Source: Lysinibacillus sp. FSL W8-0992
GTDB taxonomy: Bacteria; Bacillota; Bacilli; Bacillales_A; Planococcaceae
Reading direction: 5' to 3'
Assembly (NCBI RefSeq): GCF_038008685.1
Contig: NZ_JBBOZQ010000001.1
Span: 4,154,001 to 4,218,000, forward strand
Length of the DNA stretch: 64,000 nt
Shown: positions 18,143 through 26,979 of the stretch, one piece after another
Layout: each line of letters starts with the position of its first letter
How positions within the stretch are numbered: the first letter of the stretch is position 1
Notes under the pieces: generated by a model
The model's input: only the letters and a program-made list of their open reading frames with translations
What the model was told of the DNA's origin: nothing
Database searches by the model: none
Made by a program: the position numbers and the translations under genes

Positions 18143-18751
18143 TTATTGTTTAGCCATCATTTCTGTATACTTTGCAGCATCTTGCGGATCCATTTTTTCT
18201 AGAATCGCTGCTAACTTATCCGGTTTCAAGCTCGATAAAATACGAAGTGCCTGTGCATCACTCATTTTTATAAGAACAGGTGCTGCCGCTTTAGGAGACA
18301 TCTTATCAAAAGTAGACAAAATATCATTAAAGTCACGTTTCACATCATCTTGCTCTCTTTTTAATTTTTCAATTTCAAAGAGTAATCGCTCTTGCTCCGT
18401 CAGTAACTTTTCTTTTTCATTTGTAGTTGTATCTAATTTACTTTGCAATTGTGCAATTTCTGCTTCTTTTTCTTGTATTTCTGCCTGTAAGCCTACTACC
18501 TTGGAATCATCAATAACAAGGGCATCTTTTGCTTGTTGTTCTTCCGATTCAACAAAAGGTAGGTTACTTACTGCCTTTTTTCCTAAATCAAAGACGTTCG
18601 TATCCATTAACGTTGCCACAACGAGTAACACCGCTACCACGAACATAACAGGTATTAATATCCAGATGAAAAACTTTTGGAAACCTCCTGATTTACGTGT
18701 TGGCTGTTGTACTTCTAATTCAGTTTTAATACGGCTATCTCTTTTTGCCAT
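18143..18751 (-). CDS. ylxF: YlxF/MotE-like flagellar membrane protein
   Basis: This protein occupies the ylxF position between fliJ and fliK. From the ATG at 18751 (AGGTGATTTC upstream) it has a basic N terminus, one transmembrane helix at about residues 25-47, a long coiled coil (about residues 75-140) and a C-terminal MgtE-N/MotE-like helical domain with MSPKAAAPVLIKMSDAQALR. Related MotE proteins act as chaperones for the motor protein MotC in Alphaproteobacteria; the Bacilli role is not established. An in-frame upstream start at 18799 would overlap fliJ and is less likely. Confidence 0.85.
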   Translation of the reverse strand: MAKRDSRIKTELEVQQPTRKSGGFQKFFIWILIPVMFVVAVLLVVATLMDTNVFDLGKKAVSNLPFVESEEQQAKDALVIDDSKVVGLQAEIQEKEAEIAQLQSKLDTTTNEKEKLLTEQERLLFEIEKLKREQDDVKRDFNDILSTFDKMSPKAAAPVLIKMSDAQALRILSSLKPDKLAAILEKMDPQDAAKYTEMMAKQ

Positions 18752-18755
18752 GAAA

Positions 18756-19205
18756 TCACCTGATTTCTTTCTTGAAATACGTAAGTGAAGATATTTCATC
18801 TAAAAATATGCTCTCAATGCGATCTTGTTCTTGTTGAAAAGACTTAAAATCTTTTTCGCGCATTTTTTCAAATTTACGTACTTCCAAGTTTTTTTCTAAT
18901 AGTTTTTCTTCGTGCCAATTCATTTTTGAACGCGCCTGCACAACTTTTTGTTGCACATCCGCAATTGTCTTTTCAAGGCTATCAATAAAACGAGCATAGT
19001 GATGAATTTCCTCTATTGATGACCCTACAACTAAACGTTTCTGCTGAAATTCTATTAAATCCTCTTTCTTTTTCAGCAAGTCATAGAGCTTTGTTGCAAC
19101 CTCTTCAAAAGAACGAACAGATTCCTTGTAGGCAATTTCAGTCTCGTTTTTTTCTTGCTCTCGAATGGTTAATACTTTTTCAAAACGATACATATAACTG
19201 ACCAT
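18756..19205 (-). CDS. fliJ: FliJ export chaperone/coiled-coil protein
   Basis: FliJ is a small coiled-coil protein that links the FliI ATPase ring to FlhA and escorts export substrates. The product is nearly all charged helix (lysine and glutamate rich), with YRFEKVLTIREQEKNETE near the N terminus. Three in-frame starts are possible (GTG 19220, ATG 19205, ATG 19193). I use 19205, giving 149 residues, because MVSYMYRF aligns with the B. subtilis start as I recall it and GGTGG lies about 8 bases upstream. The gene starts within a few bases of the fliI stop. Confidence 0.86.
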   Translation of the reverse strand: MVSYMYRFEKVLTIREQEKNETEIAYKESVRSFEEVATKLYDLLKKKEDLIEFQQKRLVVGSSIEEIHHYARFIDSLEKTIADVQQKVVQARSKMNWHEEKLLEKNLEVRKFEKMREKDFKSFQQEQDRIESIFLDEISSLTYFKKEIR

Positions 19206-19206
19206 C

Positions 19207-20532
19207 CTACCTGCCACCACCGTTCGATAATGTAATTAACTCATTCTTACTTTCCTCAAGTGTCACCTTATCTAAATACCCTTGCTTTAAATAAGCTGTA
19301 ATGAGTGGTTCATAATAAATTGCTTCATCAATTTCTTTTGAAGTCCCACGTTTATATGCACCGATATTTATTAAATCCTCTGATTTGTCATATGTATAAT
19401 AGAGTTCCCGTAAACGCTCTGCTGCCTTTTTATGCTCCGGCTCTGCCACATGATTCATCAAACGACTGACACTTTTCAGTACATTAATAGCTGGATATTG
19501 ACCTTTATTTGCAAGGTTTCGATCAAGTACAATATGACCATCTAAAATACCACGAACAGTATCAGCAATTGGCTCGTTCATATCGTCGCCATCTACTAAT
19601 ACCGTATAAAAGGCTGTAATAGAGCCTTTTTCATTTGTTCCAGTCCGTTCTAATAACTTTGGTAAAATCGCAAATACAGAAGGTGTATAACCCTTCTGAG
19701 CAGGTGGTTCTCCGGTCGCAAGTCCGATCTCACGTTGAGCCATTGCAACCCGCGTTACGGAGTCCATCATTAACATCACATTTAAGCCACGATTTCTAAA
19801 GTATTCTGCAATCGCTGTCGCTGTAAATGCTCCTTTAATACGCATAAGTGCGGGTTGGTCTGAGGTAGCTGCGACCACTATGGAACGGCTTAAACCTTCA
19901 GGTCCTAAATCTCGTTCAATAAATTCACGCACCTCACGACCACGCTCACCAACCAATGCAATGACATTTAAGTCAGCTTGCGTATTACGCGCAATCATAC
20001 CTAGAAGTGTACTTTTACCGACACCAGAGCCAGCGAAAATACCTACACGTTGTCCATTACCGACAGTTAGCATACCATCAATCGCTTTTACACCCACCTC
20101 AAGTCGTTCATTTATTGGTGGGCGAGTAAGTGGATTAGGCGGATCTTGCTCAGTAGGTACTGACATTAAACCCTTCGGTAACAATGTACCATCTATCGGA
20201 TTTCCCATTGAATCTAGTACTTTACCAATTAGCTCTGGTCCAACTTTAATTTCAAGAGGTGCTCCTGTTCCTTCTACTAAGCAACCAATTGATATTTCAC
20301 GGAGCGAGGTGAAGGGCATTAAAACTACTATTTCATCTTTAAACCCAACGACCTCTGCTAAAATGATTTGATGTCCGTTTTTCGACGTTTCAACATGAAT
20401 TTTACATACATCACCGATGGAACTATCAGGACCTTGCGACTCAATCATTAAGCCGACAACTCTCGTTACTCTACCAAACTTCTTAAAAGTTGGTATATTA
20501 GGAATTTGTTCGATTAATTGAGCCGTTTTCAT
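19207..20532 (-). CDS. fliI: FliI flagellum-specific export ATPase
   Basis: FliI is the F1-beta-like ATPase that unfolds and delivers export substrates. The 441-residue protein contains Walker A AGSGVGKST at about residues 167-175, the VALVGERGREVREF motif, Walker B with LMMDSVTR, and the conserved RMAMAQREIGLATGEPP-type region (here VTRVAMAQREIGLATGEPP). Its length is normal. It lies between fliH, which inhibits it, and fliJ, which stimulates it. Confidence 0.97.
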   Translation of the reverse strand: MKTAQLIEQIPNIPTFKKFGRVTRVVGLMIESQGPDSSIGDVCKIHVETSKNGHQIILAEVVGFKDEIVVLMPFTSLREISIGCLVEGTGAPLEIKVGPELIGKVLDSMGNPIDGTLLPKGLMSVPTEQDPPNPLTRPPINERLEVGVKAIDGMLTVGNGQRVGIFAGSGVGKSTLLGMIARNTQADLNVIALVGERGREVREFIERDLGPEGLSRSIVVAATSDQPALMRIKGAFTATAIAEYFRNRGLNVMLMMDSVTRVAMAQREIGLATGEPPAQKGYTPSVFAILPKLLERTGTNEKGSITAFYTVLVDGDDMNEPIADTVRGILDGHIVLDRNLANKGQYPAINVLKSVSRLMNHVAEPEHKKAAERLRELYYTYDKSEDLINIGAYKRGTSKEIDEAIYYEPLITAYLKQGYLDKVTLEESKNELITLSNGGGR

Positions 20533-20537
20533 CTAGA

Positions 20538-21332
20538 TCATTCCTTACTTTCTAATATTTCATGTAGCTTTAATCTTAATTCATTTAATTGCTCGTCAAT
20601 ACTAACAACAATTCGACCGTGATTTGTTTCTATATAACAATCTGTTTCTTTTTCGAAATCTTCATCTACAAAAATCATAAATGGTACATCTGTTGGGAAC
20701 ATTTCTGCCAATTCATCACGATTCGATGTAATTAAACCATAGTATGTAGGAGAAACGTAGATTTTTATTTCCTTCATCTCTCTCGCTTCTTTAAGCCCTC
20801 TTTGAACGATTGATAGAAACAGTTCATCGTTTTGCTCTAACGAAGTCCCAATAATACGTTGCGCAGCAGTTAAGCCTAGTTCCAAAATAATCGCTTCTTG
20901 GTCATCGATATATTTTTTTGCATTTTCCCCTGCTTGAGCGATGATTTCATTCGCTGTTTGAAGGGATTGTGCCATTGCTTCAGTGGCTCTATTTGTACCA
21001 TCCTCATAACCTTGACCATACCCTTCATCATACGCTTCTTGTACGCGATTAGGGCGTTCTTCTTCCCAGCTTTGTTTCATATGCTCAATTTCTTGGAAGT
21101 GCATTTGCTTCTCTTGTTCAAAAGCTTCTCGTTCTACTTGAATTTTAGCTCTAGCCTCTTCAAGTAATCGATCACGTTCTGCAAATACATCTTCCATTGT
21201 CATATGATAATGGGATGTTTCATCTGTATCCATTTCGGGTAATTCAAACATATCACGAATTTGTATCTTCTTTACATTATCGCCATTGGACTGTGTATAT
21301 ACAGAACGGATGATTCTAGACAATGACGTCAT
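20538..21332 (-). CDS. fliH: FliH export ATPase regulator
   Basis: FliH holds FliI inactive and anchors it to the C ring. The product has a family-like N terminus (SLSRIIRSVYTQ), a long glutamate/glutamine-rich helical region (about residues 40-110) that includes the glycine repeat EAYDEGYGQGYEDG, and a C-terminal domain resembling V-type ATPase subunit E. The ATG at 21332 lies only two bases after GGAGG, so the real start may be the in-frame TTG at 21323 with about 9-base spacing; the two differ by three residues. The gene overlaps the fliG end. Confidence 0.92.
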   Translation of the reverse strand: MTSLSRIIRSVYTQSNGDNVKKIQIRDMFELPEMDTDETSHYHMTMEDVFAERDRLLEEARAKIQVEREAFEQEKQMHFQEIEHMKQSWEEERPNRVQEAYDEGYGQGYEDGTNRATEAMAQSLQTANEIIAQAGENAKKYIDDQEAIILELGLTAAQRIIGTSLEQNDELFLSIVQRGLKEAREMKEIKIYVSPTYYGLITSNRDELAEMFPTDVPFMIFVDEDFEKETDCYIETNHGRIVVSIDEQLNELRLKLHEILESKE

Positions 21333-22329
21333 CTCCTCCACCACGTGCAATAATAATCTCACCAGCATCTTCTAAGCGGCGAATAACAGCGACAATTCGT
21401 GATTGAGCTTCTTCTACGTCACGCAAGCGAACAGGTCCCATAATTTCCATTTCTTCTTTGAAAGTATCGGCCATACGTTGTGACATATTTCGGAAGATAA
21501 TATCTTTTACTTCTTCGCTTGAAACTTTCATTGAAAGAAGTAAATCTTCGTTTTCACAATCACGAATAACACGCTGAATTGAACGATTGTCGAGCGTCAC
21601 GATATCTTCGAATACAAACATGCGTTTCTTGATTTCTTCTGCAAGCTCTGGATCTTGAATTTCGAGTGCATCGAGAATCGTCTTCTCTGTTTGTCTGTCA
21701 ACACCATTTAATACTTCAACGACTGCATCAATACCACCAGTTTCTGTGTAATCTTGCGTAACAGTGGATGATAGTTTTCGTTCCAATACAGATTCAATTT
21801 CACTAATTACTTCTGGTGAAGTTGATTCCATCATTGCAATACGTTTAGCAATATCTGCTTGTACTTCTTGCGGTAATGAAGATAAAATAACACCCGCTTG
21901 CCCTGCTTCTAAATAAGATAGAATAAGCGCAATTGTTTGTGGATGTTCATTTTGAATAAAGTTAAATATTTGAGCAGGGTCTGCTCGACGTGCAAAGTCG
22001 AACGGTCGCACTTGTAAAGAGGAAGTCAAACGATTAATAATCGTTTGTGCTTGCTCCATACCTAATGCTTTTTCTAATACCGTCTTCGCGTAACCAATAC
22101 CACCTTGTGTAATATAATCTTGCGCAAGGGCTATATTGTGAAATTCTTCAATAATTTCTTCTTTGACATTTGCTTCTACTTTTTTAACACTTGATATTTC
22201 TAACGTTAAACGTTCGATTTCTTCCTCAGTTAAATGTTTATAGACAGAAGCTGAAACCTCAGGCCCTAGTGAAATTAACAAGAGTGCGGCCTTTTGTTTT
22301 CCGGTTAATTCCTTATCTTTCTTGGACAC
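21316..22329 (-). CDS. fliG: FliG flagellar rotor/switch protein
   Basis: FliG is the rotor ring protein that contacts the stator and generates torque. The 337-residue protein has an N-terminal FliF-binding domain (KQKAALLLISLGPEVSASV), a middle domain with the EHPQTIALILSYL motif (about residues 127-139), and a C-terminal torque helix region with charged residues in VLDNRSIQRVIRDCE (written VTLDNRSIQRVIRDCE). The start is GTG at 22329 with AGGAGG seven bases upstream. Order fliF-fliG-fliH is canonical. Confidence 0.97.
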   Translation of the reverse strand: MSKKDKELTGKQKAALLLISLGPEVSASVYKHLTEEEIERLTLEISSVKKVEANVKEEIIEEFHNIALAQDYITQGGIGYAKTVLEKALGMEQAQTIINRLTSSLQVRPFDFARRADPAQIFNFIQNEHPQTIALILSYLEAGQAGVILSSLPQEVQADIAKRIAMMESTSPEVISEIESVLERKLSSTVTQDYTETGGIDAVVEVLNGVDRQTEKTILDALEIQDPELAEEIKKRMFVFEDIVTLDNRSIQRVIRDCENEDLLLSMKVSSEEVKDIIFRNMSQRMADTFKEEMEIMGPVRLRDVEEAQSRIVAVIRRLEDAGEIIIARGGGDDVIV

Positions 22330-22344
22330 AGCAGAACCTCCTAG

Positions 22345-23937
22345 TTAGTCTTCCGCAATCCAACTACGCAGTAACTTTGCAAAATCATCAGGCTTATCTT
22401 TCGCCATTTTTTCAAGTTGCTTACGACGCATTGTAGCTTCCGTTTCAATTTCTTCATTAATATCATCAATTATCAATTCTTCTTGTTCTTCTAGGATACT
22501 AAGCTCTTCTTCTTCTTTCGCACGTTTACGTGAACGGATGATGAAGAATGCCAGTAATAGAATAACAGCCAGTAAAATGCCTCCAACTACCCAAACCCAC
22601 CATGGAATAACAGGTGTCTCAGGAGCAGTATCTGCCACTTTACCATTTAAAGGTTGGACTGAAACAGCCACTTTTTCATCTATTTGATCTTGTGTAAGTT
22701 CAGCAGCTACATCTTTTGAGATTGTTGTACGAACAATAGTACTTAAAATTTTCTCAATGTCTTGTCGAACACCATCTGGTAGAGATGCTGCGTCAGCAGC
22801 TGTTGGTGGCTCAACAATTACTTGGATACCGATATCTTGAATTTTATAAGGTGCCTCTTGAATATCTTTACGAATACGGTTGACGTCATTATTGATTGTT
22901 TCTTCCGTACGTTCGTAATCTCCATCTCCCGATGTACCTTCATTGTAAGTAGTGAAATTATCTGTTGTTGTTTCAGCTTCAGGTGTACCTGTTGCTGGGT
23001 TGCCAGTACCAGAATACTGCTCTGTAATACGTTGGGCGCTAATCGCAATCCCTTCCATATTCTCTTCATCAACTGGTGTCACTAAATTTTCTTCACGATT
23101 TTCCTTTTTAAAGTCAATATCTGTCGTAACAGAAACGATGACTTTATCTTGTCCCATTAAAGTACCTAGCATATTTTGCACTTGACGTTGCAAGTCACGT
23201 TCTACCAATTTCTTCATTTGCAATTGGCCTTCAGCTGTTGTTGTAGAAGTACCATCTGTCGATGTAGCATTCAAATCAAAGTACTCTGAATATTGGTTAG
23301 AGATAACAATATTATCCGTATTTAAGTTTGGGATACTTTTTGCTACTAAGTTGTACATAGTGGCAATTTGTTGCTCTGTAAATTTATAGCCAGGATCTGT
23401 GTTCAATACAATGGATGCAGTTGCATCTTCTTTTACATCTTTTATGAAGACTCCTTCTTCAGGAAGAGTAATCATAACTTTTGCATCTTTCACGCCTTCT
23501 AGATTTTTTATTAGTTTAGCAATTTCTGTTTCAGTCGCAGCTTTTTTCAATAAATTAAATTCGTTGTCTGTCATACCGAAACCAGAGCTATTAGCAAATG
23601 AGTAATCGATCGTTCCAGTTTGAGGATAACCATCGGATGCTAGTTGCACCAATAATGAATCGACTTGTTCTTCGGGTACTAATATGGACGTTCCACCTGG
23701 AGCAATCTCATATTTTACGCCTTGAGAATCCAAAGCTTCTTTTACTTGGCCGATTTCTCTTGTCGATAAATCTTTATAAAGCGGAACATATGTAGTTTTT
23801 GTTGCAAAAAATGTAATGATGGCTGCAAGTAATATTACACCTACTAAAGAACTAATCATTACTATTTTTTGTGTTTTACTCCGACTTGTCCAAAATTGGC
23901 TGGTGTCGTTTTTTATTTTCGTCAATCGTTCATTCAT
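22345..23937 (-). CDS. fliF: FliF MS-ring protein
   Basis: FliF forms the MS ring in the membrane on which the rotor and export gate assemble. From the ATG at 23937 (530 residues; GGAGG seven bases upstream) it has an N-terminal transmembrane helix at about residues 24-44, a YscJ-type ring-building domain, a variable periplasmic region rich in threonine and glutamate, a second transmembrane helix near residues 445-468 (VWVVGGILLAVILLLAFFII) and a cytoplasmic FliG-binding tail ending LLRSWIAED. An upstream in-frame ATG at 24003 is rejected because the site above fits 23937 better. Confidence 0.96.
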   Translation of the reverse strand: MNERLTKIKNDTSQFWTSRSKTQKIVMISSLVGVILLAAIITFFATKTTYVPLYKDLSTREIGQVKEALDSQGVKYEIAPGGTSILVPEEQVDSLLVQLASDGYPQTGTIDYSFANSSGFGMTDNEFNLLKKAATETEIAKLIKNLEGVKDAKVMITLPEEGVFIKDVKEDATASIVLNTDPGYKFTEQQIATMYNLVAKSIPNLNTDNIVISNQYSEYFDLNATSTDGTSTTTAEGQLQMKKLVERDLQRQVQNMLGTLMGQDKVIVSVTTDIDFKKENREENLVTPVDEENMEGIAISAQRITEQYSGTGNPATGTPEAETTTDNFTTYNEGTSGDGDYERTEETINNDVNRIRKDIQEAPYKIQDIGIQVIVEPPTAADAASLPDGVRQDIEKILSTIVRTTISKDVAAELTQDQIDEKVAVSVQPLNGKVADTAPETPVIPWWVWVVGGILLAVILLLAFFIIRSRKRAKEEEELSILEEQEELIIDDINEEIETEATMRRKQLEKMAKDKPDDFAKLLRSWIAED

Positions 23938-24049
23938 TATGAATCCTCCGGTTATAGTGAATAACCTAGCAATCAATAATTCGCGATAATAGTGGAATCC
24001 CATGAAAACTAATACTCTAAAAACTTTGTTTCCACGGGAAGCCTAACGA

Positions 24050-24081
24050 AATGAATTGGCGGCTTACTTCACCAATTCATT
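24050..24081 (-). other. intra-operonic hairpin between fliE and fliF
   Basis: A perfect 10-bp inverted repeat, AATGAATTGG (24050-24059) and CCAATTCATT (24072-24081), encloses a 12-base loop in the 148-bp gap between fliE and fliF. No T run follows on the minus strand, so it is not a typical terminator. It may stabilise or mark a processing point in the long fla/che mRNA; that is inference. Confidence 0.5.
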
Positions 24082-24085
24082 CTAA

Positions 24086-24391
24086 TTAGACACTCATTCG
24101 CATTATTTCTTGGTAAGCTTCAATCACCTTATTGCGAACTTCAATTGTTGCGTTTAATGTAATGCTCGCCTTTTGAGATGCAATCATTACTTCGTGCAAC
24201 TCCACATCTCCACCAGTAATTAGCTTTTGTGTAAGATTATCAGAAGTAATTTGCTGATCATTCACTTTCGCTATTGCCTCTTTTAACGAATTCGCAAAGC
24301 TTTGCTGGGCTTCGTAAGGTGTTGTATTTAATTTGTTTGTTTGATTTACAACCTGGGTAGGTGTCATTAGTGAAACGGACGAAATTGCCAT
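24086..24391 (-). CDS. fliE: FliE basal-body protein
   Basis: FliE joins the MS ring to the proximal rod and is the first substrate exported. The 101-residue protein ends with the family-typical VMIASQKASITLNATIEVRNKVIEAYQEIMRM region; key segments seen are ELHEVMIASQKAS and NKVIEAYQEIMRM. The start ATG at 24391 has AAAGGATGG upstream. It lies 24 bp after flgC and is separated from fliF by 148 bp that contain a hairpin. Confidence 0.95.
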   Translation of the reverse strand: MAISSVSLMTPTQVVNQTNKLNTTPYEAQQSFANSLKEAIAKVNDQQITSDNLTQKLITGGDVELHEVMIASQKASITLNATIEVRNKVIEAYQEIMRMSV

Positions 24392-24415
24392 TATGTATCC
24401 ATCCTTTCTTTTTTA

Positions 24416-24877
24416 TTATTTACCGATTTCTAACGCTTTTGTTAGCATAGACTTATTTGCATTTAAAACAGTTATGTTCGCCTCATATGAACGAGTAGCA
24501 GACATTAAATCTACCATTTCTTTTAATGGGTCAACATTCGGCATGCTGACATAGCCATCTGCATCTGCATCTGGATGTGTCGGATCATACACTAATTTGA
24601 AAGGTGTTTCAGTATCTTCTTTAATTTGCGAAACTTTCACACCATTCCCAACACCGCTTTTTGCATTTTTACCAATTGCCACATTTAAAAAATTCGAAAA
24701 TCGTCCTTCTTGCGCAGAAAAAGTAACAGATTTCCGTCGGTATGGCTCCCACTCCCCGTTTACTTGTTTAGCGCGAGTAGTGTCTACGTTTGCCATATTC
24801 GAAGAAATAACATCCATTCGTAAACGCTGTGCCGTTAAGGCAGAGGCAGTAGTATTCATTCCATGAAAAATAGACAT
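24416..24877 (-). CDS. flgC: FlgC proximal rod protein
   Basis: FlgC is a proximal rod subunit of the flagellar basal body. The N terminus has ALTAQRLRMDVISSNMANVD, the conserved rod/hook heptad region, and the C terminus has MVDLMSATRSYEANITVLNA, which is typical of FlgC. The 153-residue length fits the family. A strong ribosome-binding site AAAGGAGG precedes the ATG at 24877. The gene is 3 bp downstream of flgB. Confidence 0.96.
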   Translation of the reverse strand: MSIFHGMNTTASALTAQRLRMDVISSNMANVDTTRAKQVNGEWEPYRRKSVTFSAQEGRFSNFLNVAIGKNAKSGVGNGVKVSQIKEDTETPFKLVYDPTHPDADADGYVSMPNVDPLKEMVDLMSATRSYEANITVLNANKSMLTKALEIGK

Positions 24878-24880
24878 TTA

Positions 24881-25273
24881 TTACTTACCTCCTTTAATAA
24901 CAGTATTAAGCGTATTTAACTTTCCATTTACACGGTCAATCAAAGCATTGTAGTAGATTTGATTTTCCGCTAATTTCGTTTGTTCCGCATCCATATCTAC
25001 AGCATTACCGTTATTTCGATATCGTAAGTTAGTAACATTATTGACACCTGGTGTCGATTGTTTAATTTTGAAATCATAGTGTCTACTATCTGTTCGATAT
25101 GCCGATATAGAAATTTGCTTCTCATTCTCCAACATATCTTTAAAACTTACATTTTTCGCCTTATAATTTGGTGTATCGACATTCGCAATATTATTTGCGA
25201 TTGTTTTATGATTCAAAGTTGCATAGGAAAGTCCGTTTTCCAGGCTACTAATAGTTCCTCCAAATAAGTTCAA
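24881..25273 (-). CDS. flgB: FlgB proximal rod protein, first gene of the fla/che operon
   Basis: FlgB is a proximal rod subunit. The product carries NHKTIANNIANVDTPNYKAK at about residues 21-40, the family hallmark, and a C-terminal rod helix. I choose a TTG start at 25273 (130 residues), because GAGGTG lies seven bases upstream and NLFGGTI then aligns with the SLFSGTI start remembered from B. subtilis; the ATG at 25279 would sit almost on the ribosome-binding site. It is the promoter-proximal gene of an operon that runs at least to cheW at the left edge. Confidence 0.93.
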   Translation of the reverse strand: MNLFGGTISSLENGLSYATLNHKTIANNIANVDTPNYKAKNVSFKDMLENEKQISISAYRTDSRHYDFKIKQSTPGVNNVTNLRYRNNGNAVDMDAEQTKLAENQIYYNALIDRVNGKLNTLNTVIKGGK

Positions 25274-25383
25274 AACCATTCACCTCATTTAATTTCAATC
25301 TATGTACTTCTTAATTTATCCAATAATACAATTGTAATTAAGATGATACGTAGTGTCTATTGTCTTTTGTCATTTTTTAATAG

Positions 25384-25413
25384 TATATACGCCCTATTTT
25401 TTAAGTTTGTTAA
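25384..25413 (-). promoter_or_regulatory. candidate SigA-type promoter for the fla/che operon
   Basis: On the minus strand TTAACA (25408-25413) and TATATA (25384-25389) are separated by 18 bp, about 110 bp upstream of the flgB start. The -35 matches TTGACA at five of six positions and the -10 matches TATAAT at four of six. Transcription mapping would be decisive. I found no good SigD promoter in the same gap. Confidence 0.35.
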
Positions 25414-25925
25414 CCAGGACAAATATGCCCCATCCCTACTGGCACTAGGCCTCAAAGCGTGTCGACTTTTTTCTAGTTATTTTACACTATTTCGACAGTG
25501 TTTACTGTATTAGTATCAAATATATCCCTTTTTATTACTACAGAGGGTTGGATTTAAATGACAAAAAGGGATTTTTCGGTAAAAAAAAGTTCCTTTTTAC
25601 TATTTTAGACGTGACAATATAAAATACTCCTTCTAATTCCGTTGAGAACGTCTATACTTTTCGACAAAAAGGGCTAAAGGTCAGGATATGTCCATATATG
25701 GCAGTGATTTTCACTCCAAGTGGACGCTTTTAGGCAGGTTTAGTTTCAATCTTCTCACAACAAATGCCTTTTACCGTTAGCGTTTGCTCATCATGTTAGA
25801 GTAATGCGTATTAAACGAGTCTAATAAATGCTTGTCTCGCATCGTTAGCCACCCTTTTTAAAGTTAAAAGACTACAAGAAATAGGAAGTACTTTTTAAAG
25901 ATTAATTATGTATCATTTTTGTTAC
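25414..25925. other. intergenic region between flgB promoter and codY-side repeat
   Basis: This AT-rich stretch holds no convincing gene. It contains a hairpin that reads as a terminator-like structure on both strands (AAAAAGGGA at 25563-25571 with TTCCTTTTT at 25590-25598), a CCATATATGG palindrome near 25691, and a 21-codon minus-strand frame with a ribosome-binding site (25777-25842) that is listed as a finding only. Confidence 0.4.
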
Positions 25926-26050
25926 AAAGCAAGCCCTACCACCTAGTATTTTGCAGAAACAATACACCGGATATTCACAAAAATGACACATGTACCATTT
26001 ATGAACAACCGACGCTCGCTCACACAAAGCAGAGTGGTAGGGCTTGCTTT
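25926..26050. repeat. 125-bp segment bounded by a 17-bp perfect inverted repeat
   Basis: The left end AAAGCAAGCCCTACCAC (25926-25942) is the exact reverse complement of the right end (26034-26050), with 91 bp between them. No reading frame of note lies inside and no clear target duplication flanks it. It may be a small non-autonomous mobile element or a structured RNA located downstream of the codY terminator. The type is not recognised. Confidence 0.5.
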
Positions 26051-26081
26051 ATTAACTATTTGTATAGCTTACGCAAACAGA

Positions 26082-26108
26082 AAAAGCTCCCTCAACTGGG
26101 GAGCTTTT
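26082..26108 (-). terminator. Rho-independent terminator of codY
   Basis: AAAAGCTCCC (26082-26091) pairs with GGGAGCTTTT (26099-26108), followed on the minus strand by TTTTTCTG. It lies immediately after the codY stop and separates the xerC-hslVU-codY operon from fla/che. Confidence 0.85.
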
Positions 26109-26113
26109 GCTCA

Positions 26114-26893
26114 TTATTTCATTTTAATTTCAGCTAGTGCGTTTAGGAATTTATCGTTTAATACTTTAATGTAAGTTCCTTTCATCCCTAGTGAACGTGA
26201 TTCAATTACACCTGCAGATTCAAGTTTACGTAATGCATTTACAATCACTGAACGTGTAATTCCTACGCGGTCTGCAATTTTCGAAGCAACTAATAAGCCT
26301 TCGTTACCATCTAGCTCTTCAAAGATATGTTCAATCGCTTCTAATTCACTATATGAAAGTGAGTTAATTGCCATTTGTACAACAGCTTTGCTACGTGCTT
26401 CTTCTTCAATTTCTTCAGATTTCTCACGTAAAATTTCCATACCAACTACTGTAGCACCATATTCAGCTAAAATTAAATCATCATCTTCAAATTGAGCTGA
26501 TAAACGAGCTAAAATTAATGTACCTAAACGTTCACCACCACCAACGATTGGTACGATAGTTGTTAGAGCGCTTTGGAATAAATCTTTATTTTCAACTGGG
26601 AACGCAGTATGTTCATTGTTAATATCTAAATTTGAAGACGTTTCGGAAATTGTAAACAAGCTATGTGTATATTCTTCTGGGAATTGACGCTCTTCGAACA
26701 TTTTTTTCATACGCTCGTTTTCAATTTGTTGGTGAATTGAAATACCTAAAAGCTTCCCTTTACGGCTTACAATATATACGTTGCTATCAATAATGTCCCC
26801 TAAAGTGTCAGCCATCTCTTTAAAGTTTACTGGTTTACCCGCAGATGCCTGGAGCATTGAGTTAATTTTTCTTGTTTTTTCTAATAAATTCAT
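26114..26893 (-). CDS. codY: CodY global nutritional regulator
   Basis: CodY is a GTP- and branched-chain-amino-acid-sensing repressor of stationary-phase genes in Firmicutes. The 259-residue protein has an N-terminal GAF-like effector domain and a C-terminal winged helix-turn-helix with [20 protein letters not shown] at about residues 202-221, followed by the [11 protein letters not shown] wing. The length equals that of B. subtilis CodY. It is the last gene of the xerC-hslV-hslU-codY cluster. A weak CodY-like box (11/15, 26934-26948) lies about 40 bp upstream of the start, so autoregulation is possible but unproven. Confidence 0.98.
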   Translation of the reverse strand: MNLLEKTRKINSMLQASAGKPVNFKEMADTLGDIIDSNVYIVSRKGKLLGISIHQQIENERMKKMFEERQFPEEYTHSLFTISETSSNLDINNEHTAFPVENKDLFQSALTTIVPIVGGGERLGTLILARLSAQFEDDDLILAEYGATVVGMEILREKSEEIEEEARSKAVVQMAINSLSYSELEAIEHIFEELDGNEGLLVASKIADRVGITRSVIVNALRKLESAGVIESRSLGMKGTYIKVLNDKFLNALAEIKMK

Positions 26894-26979
26894 TATATGT
26901 TCCTCCTATAAATTATCCATACCGTATTTAGTTAATATTCTAAAGTTTTTTGCAATTGAATGGTACTAACAAGCCTCGC

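Noticed and set aside
25455..25495. TAAA-N14-GTCGACAC as SigD promoter for flgB
   Set aside because: Spacing is off by one and only five of eight -10 positions match.
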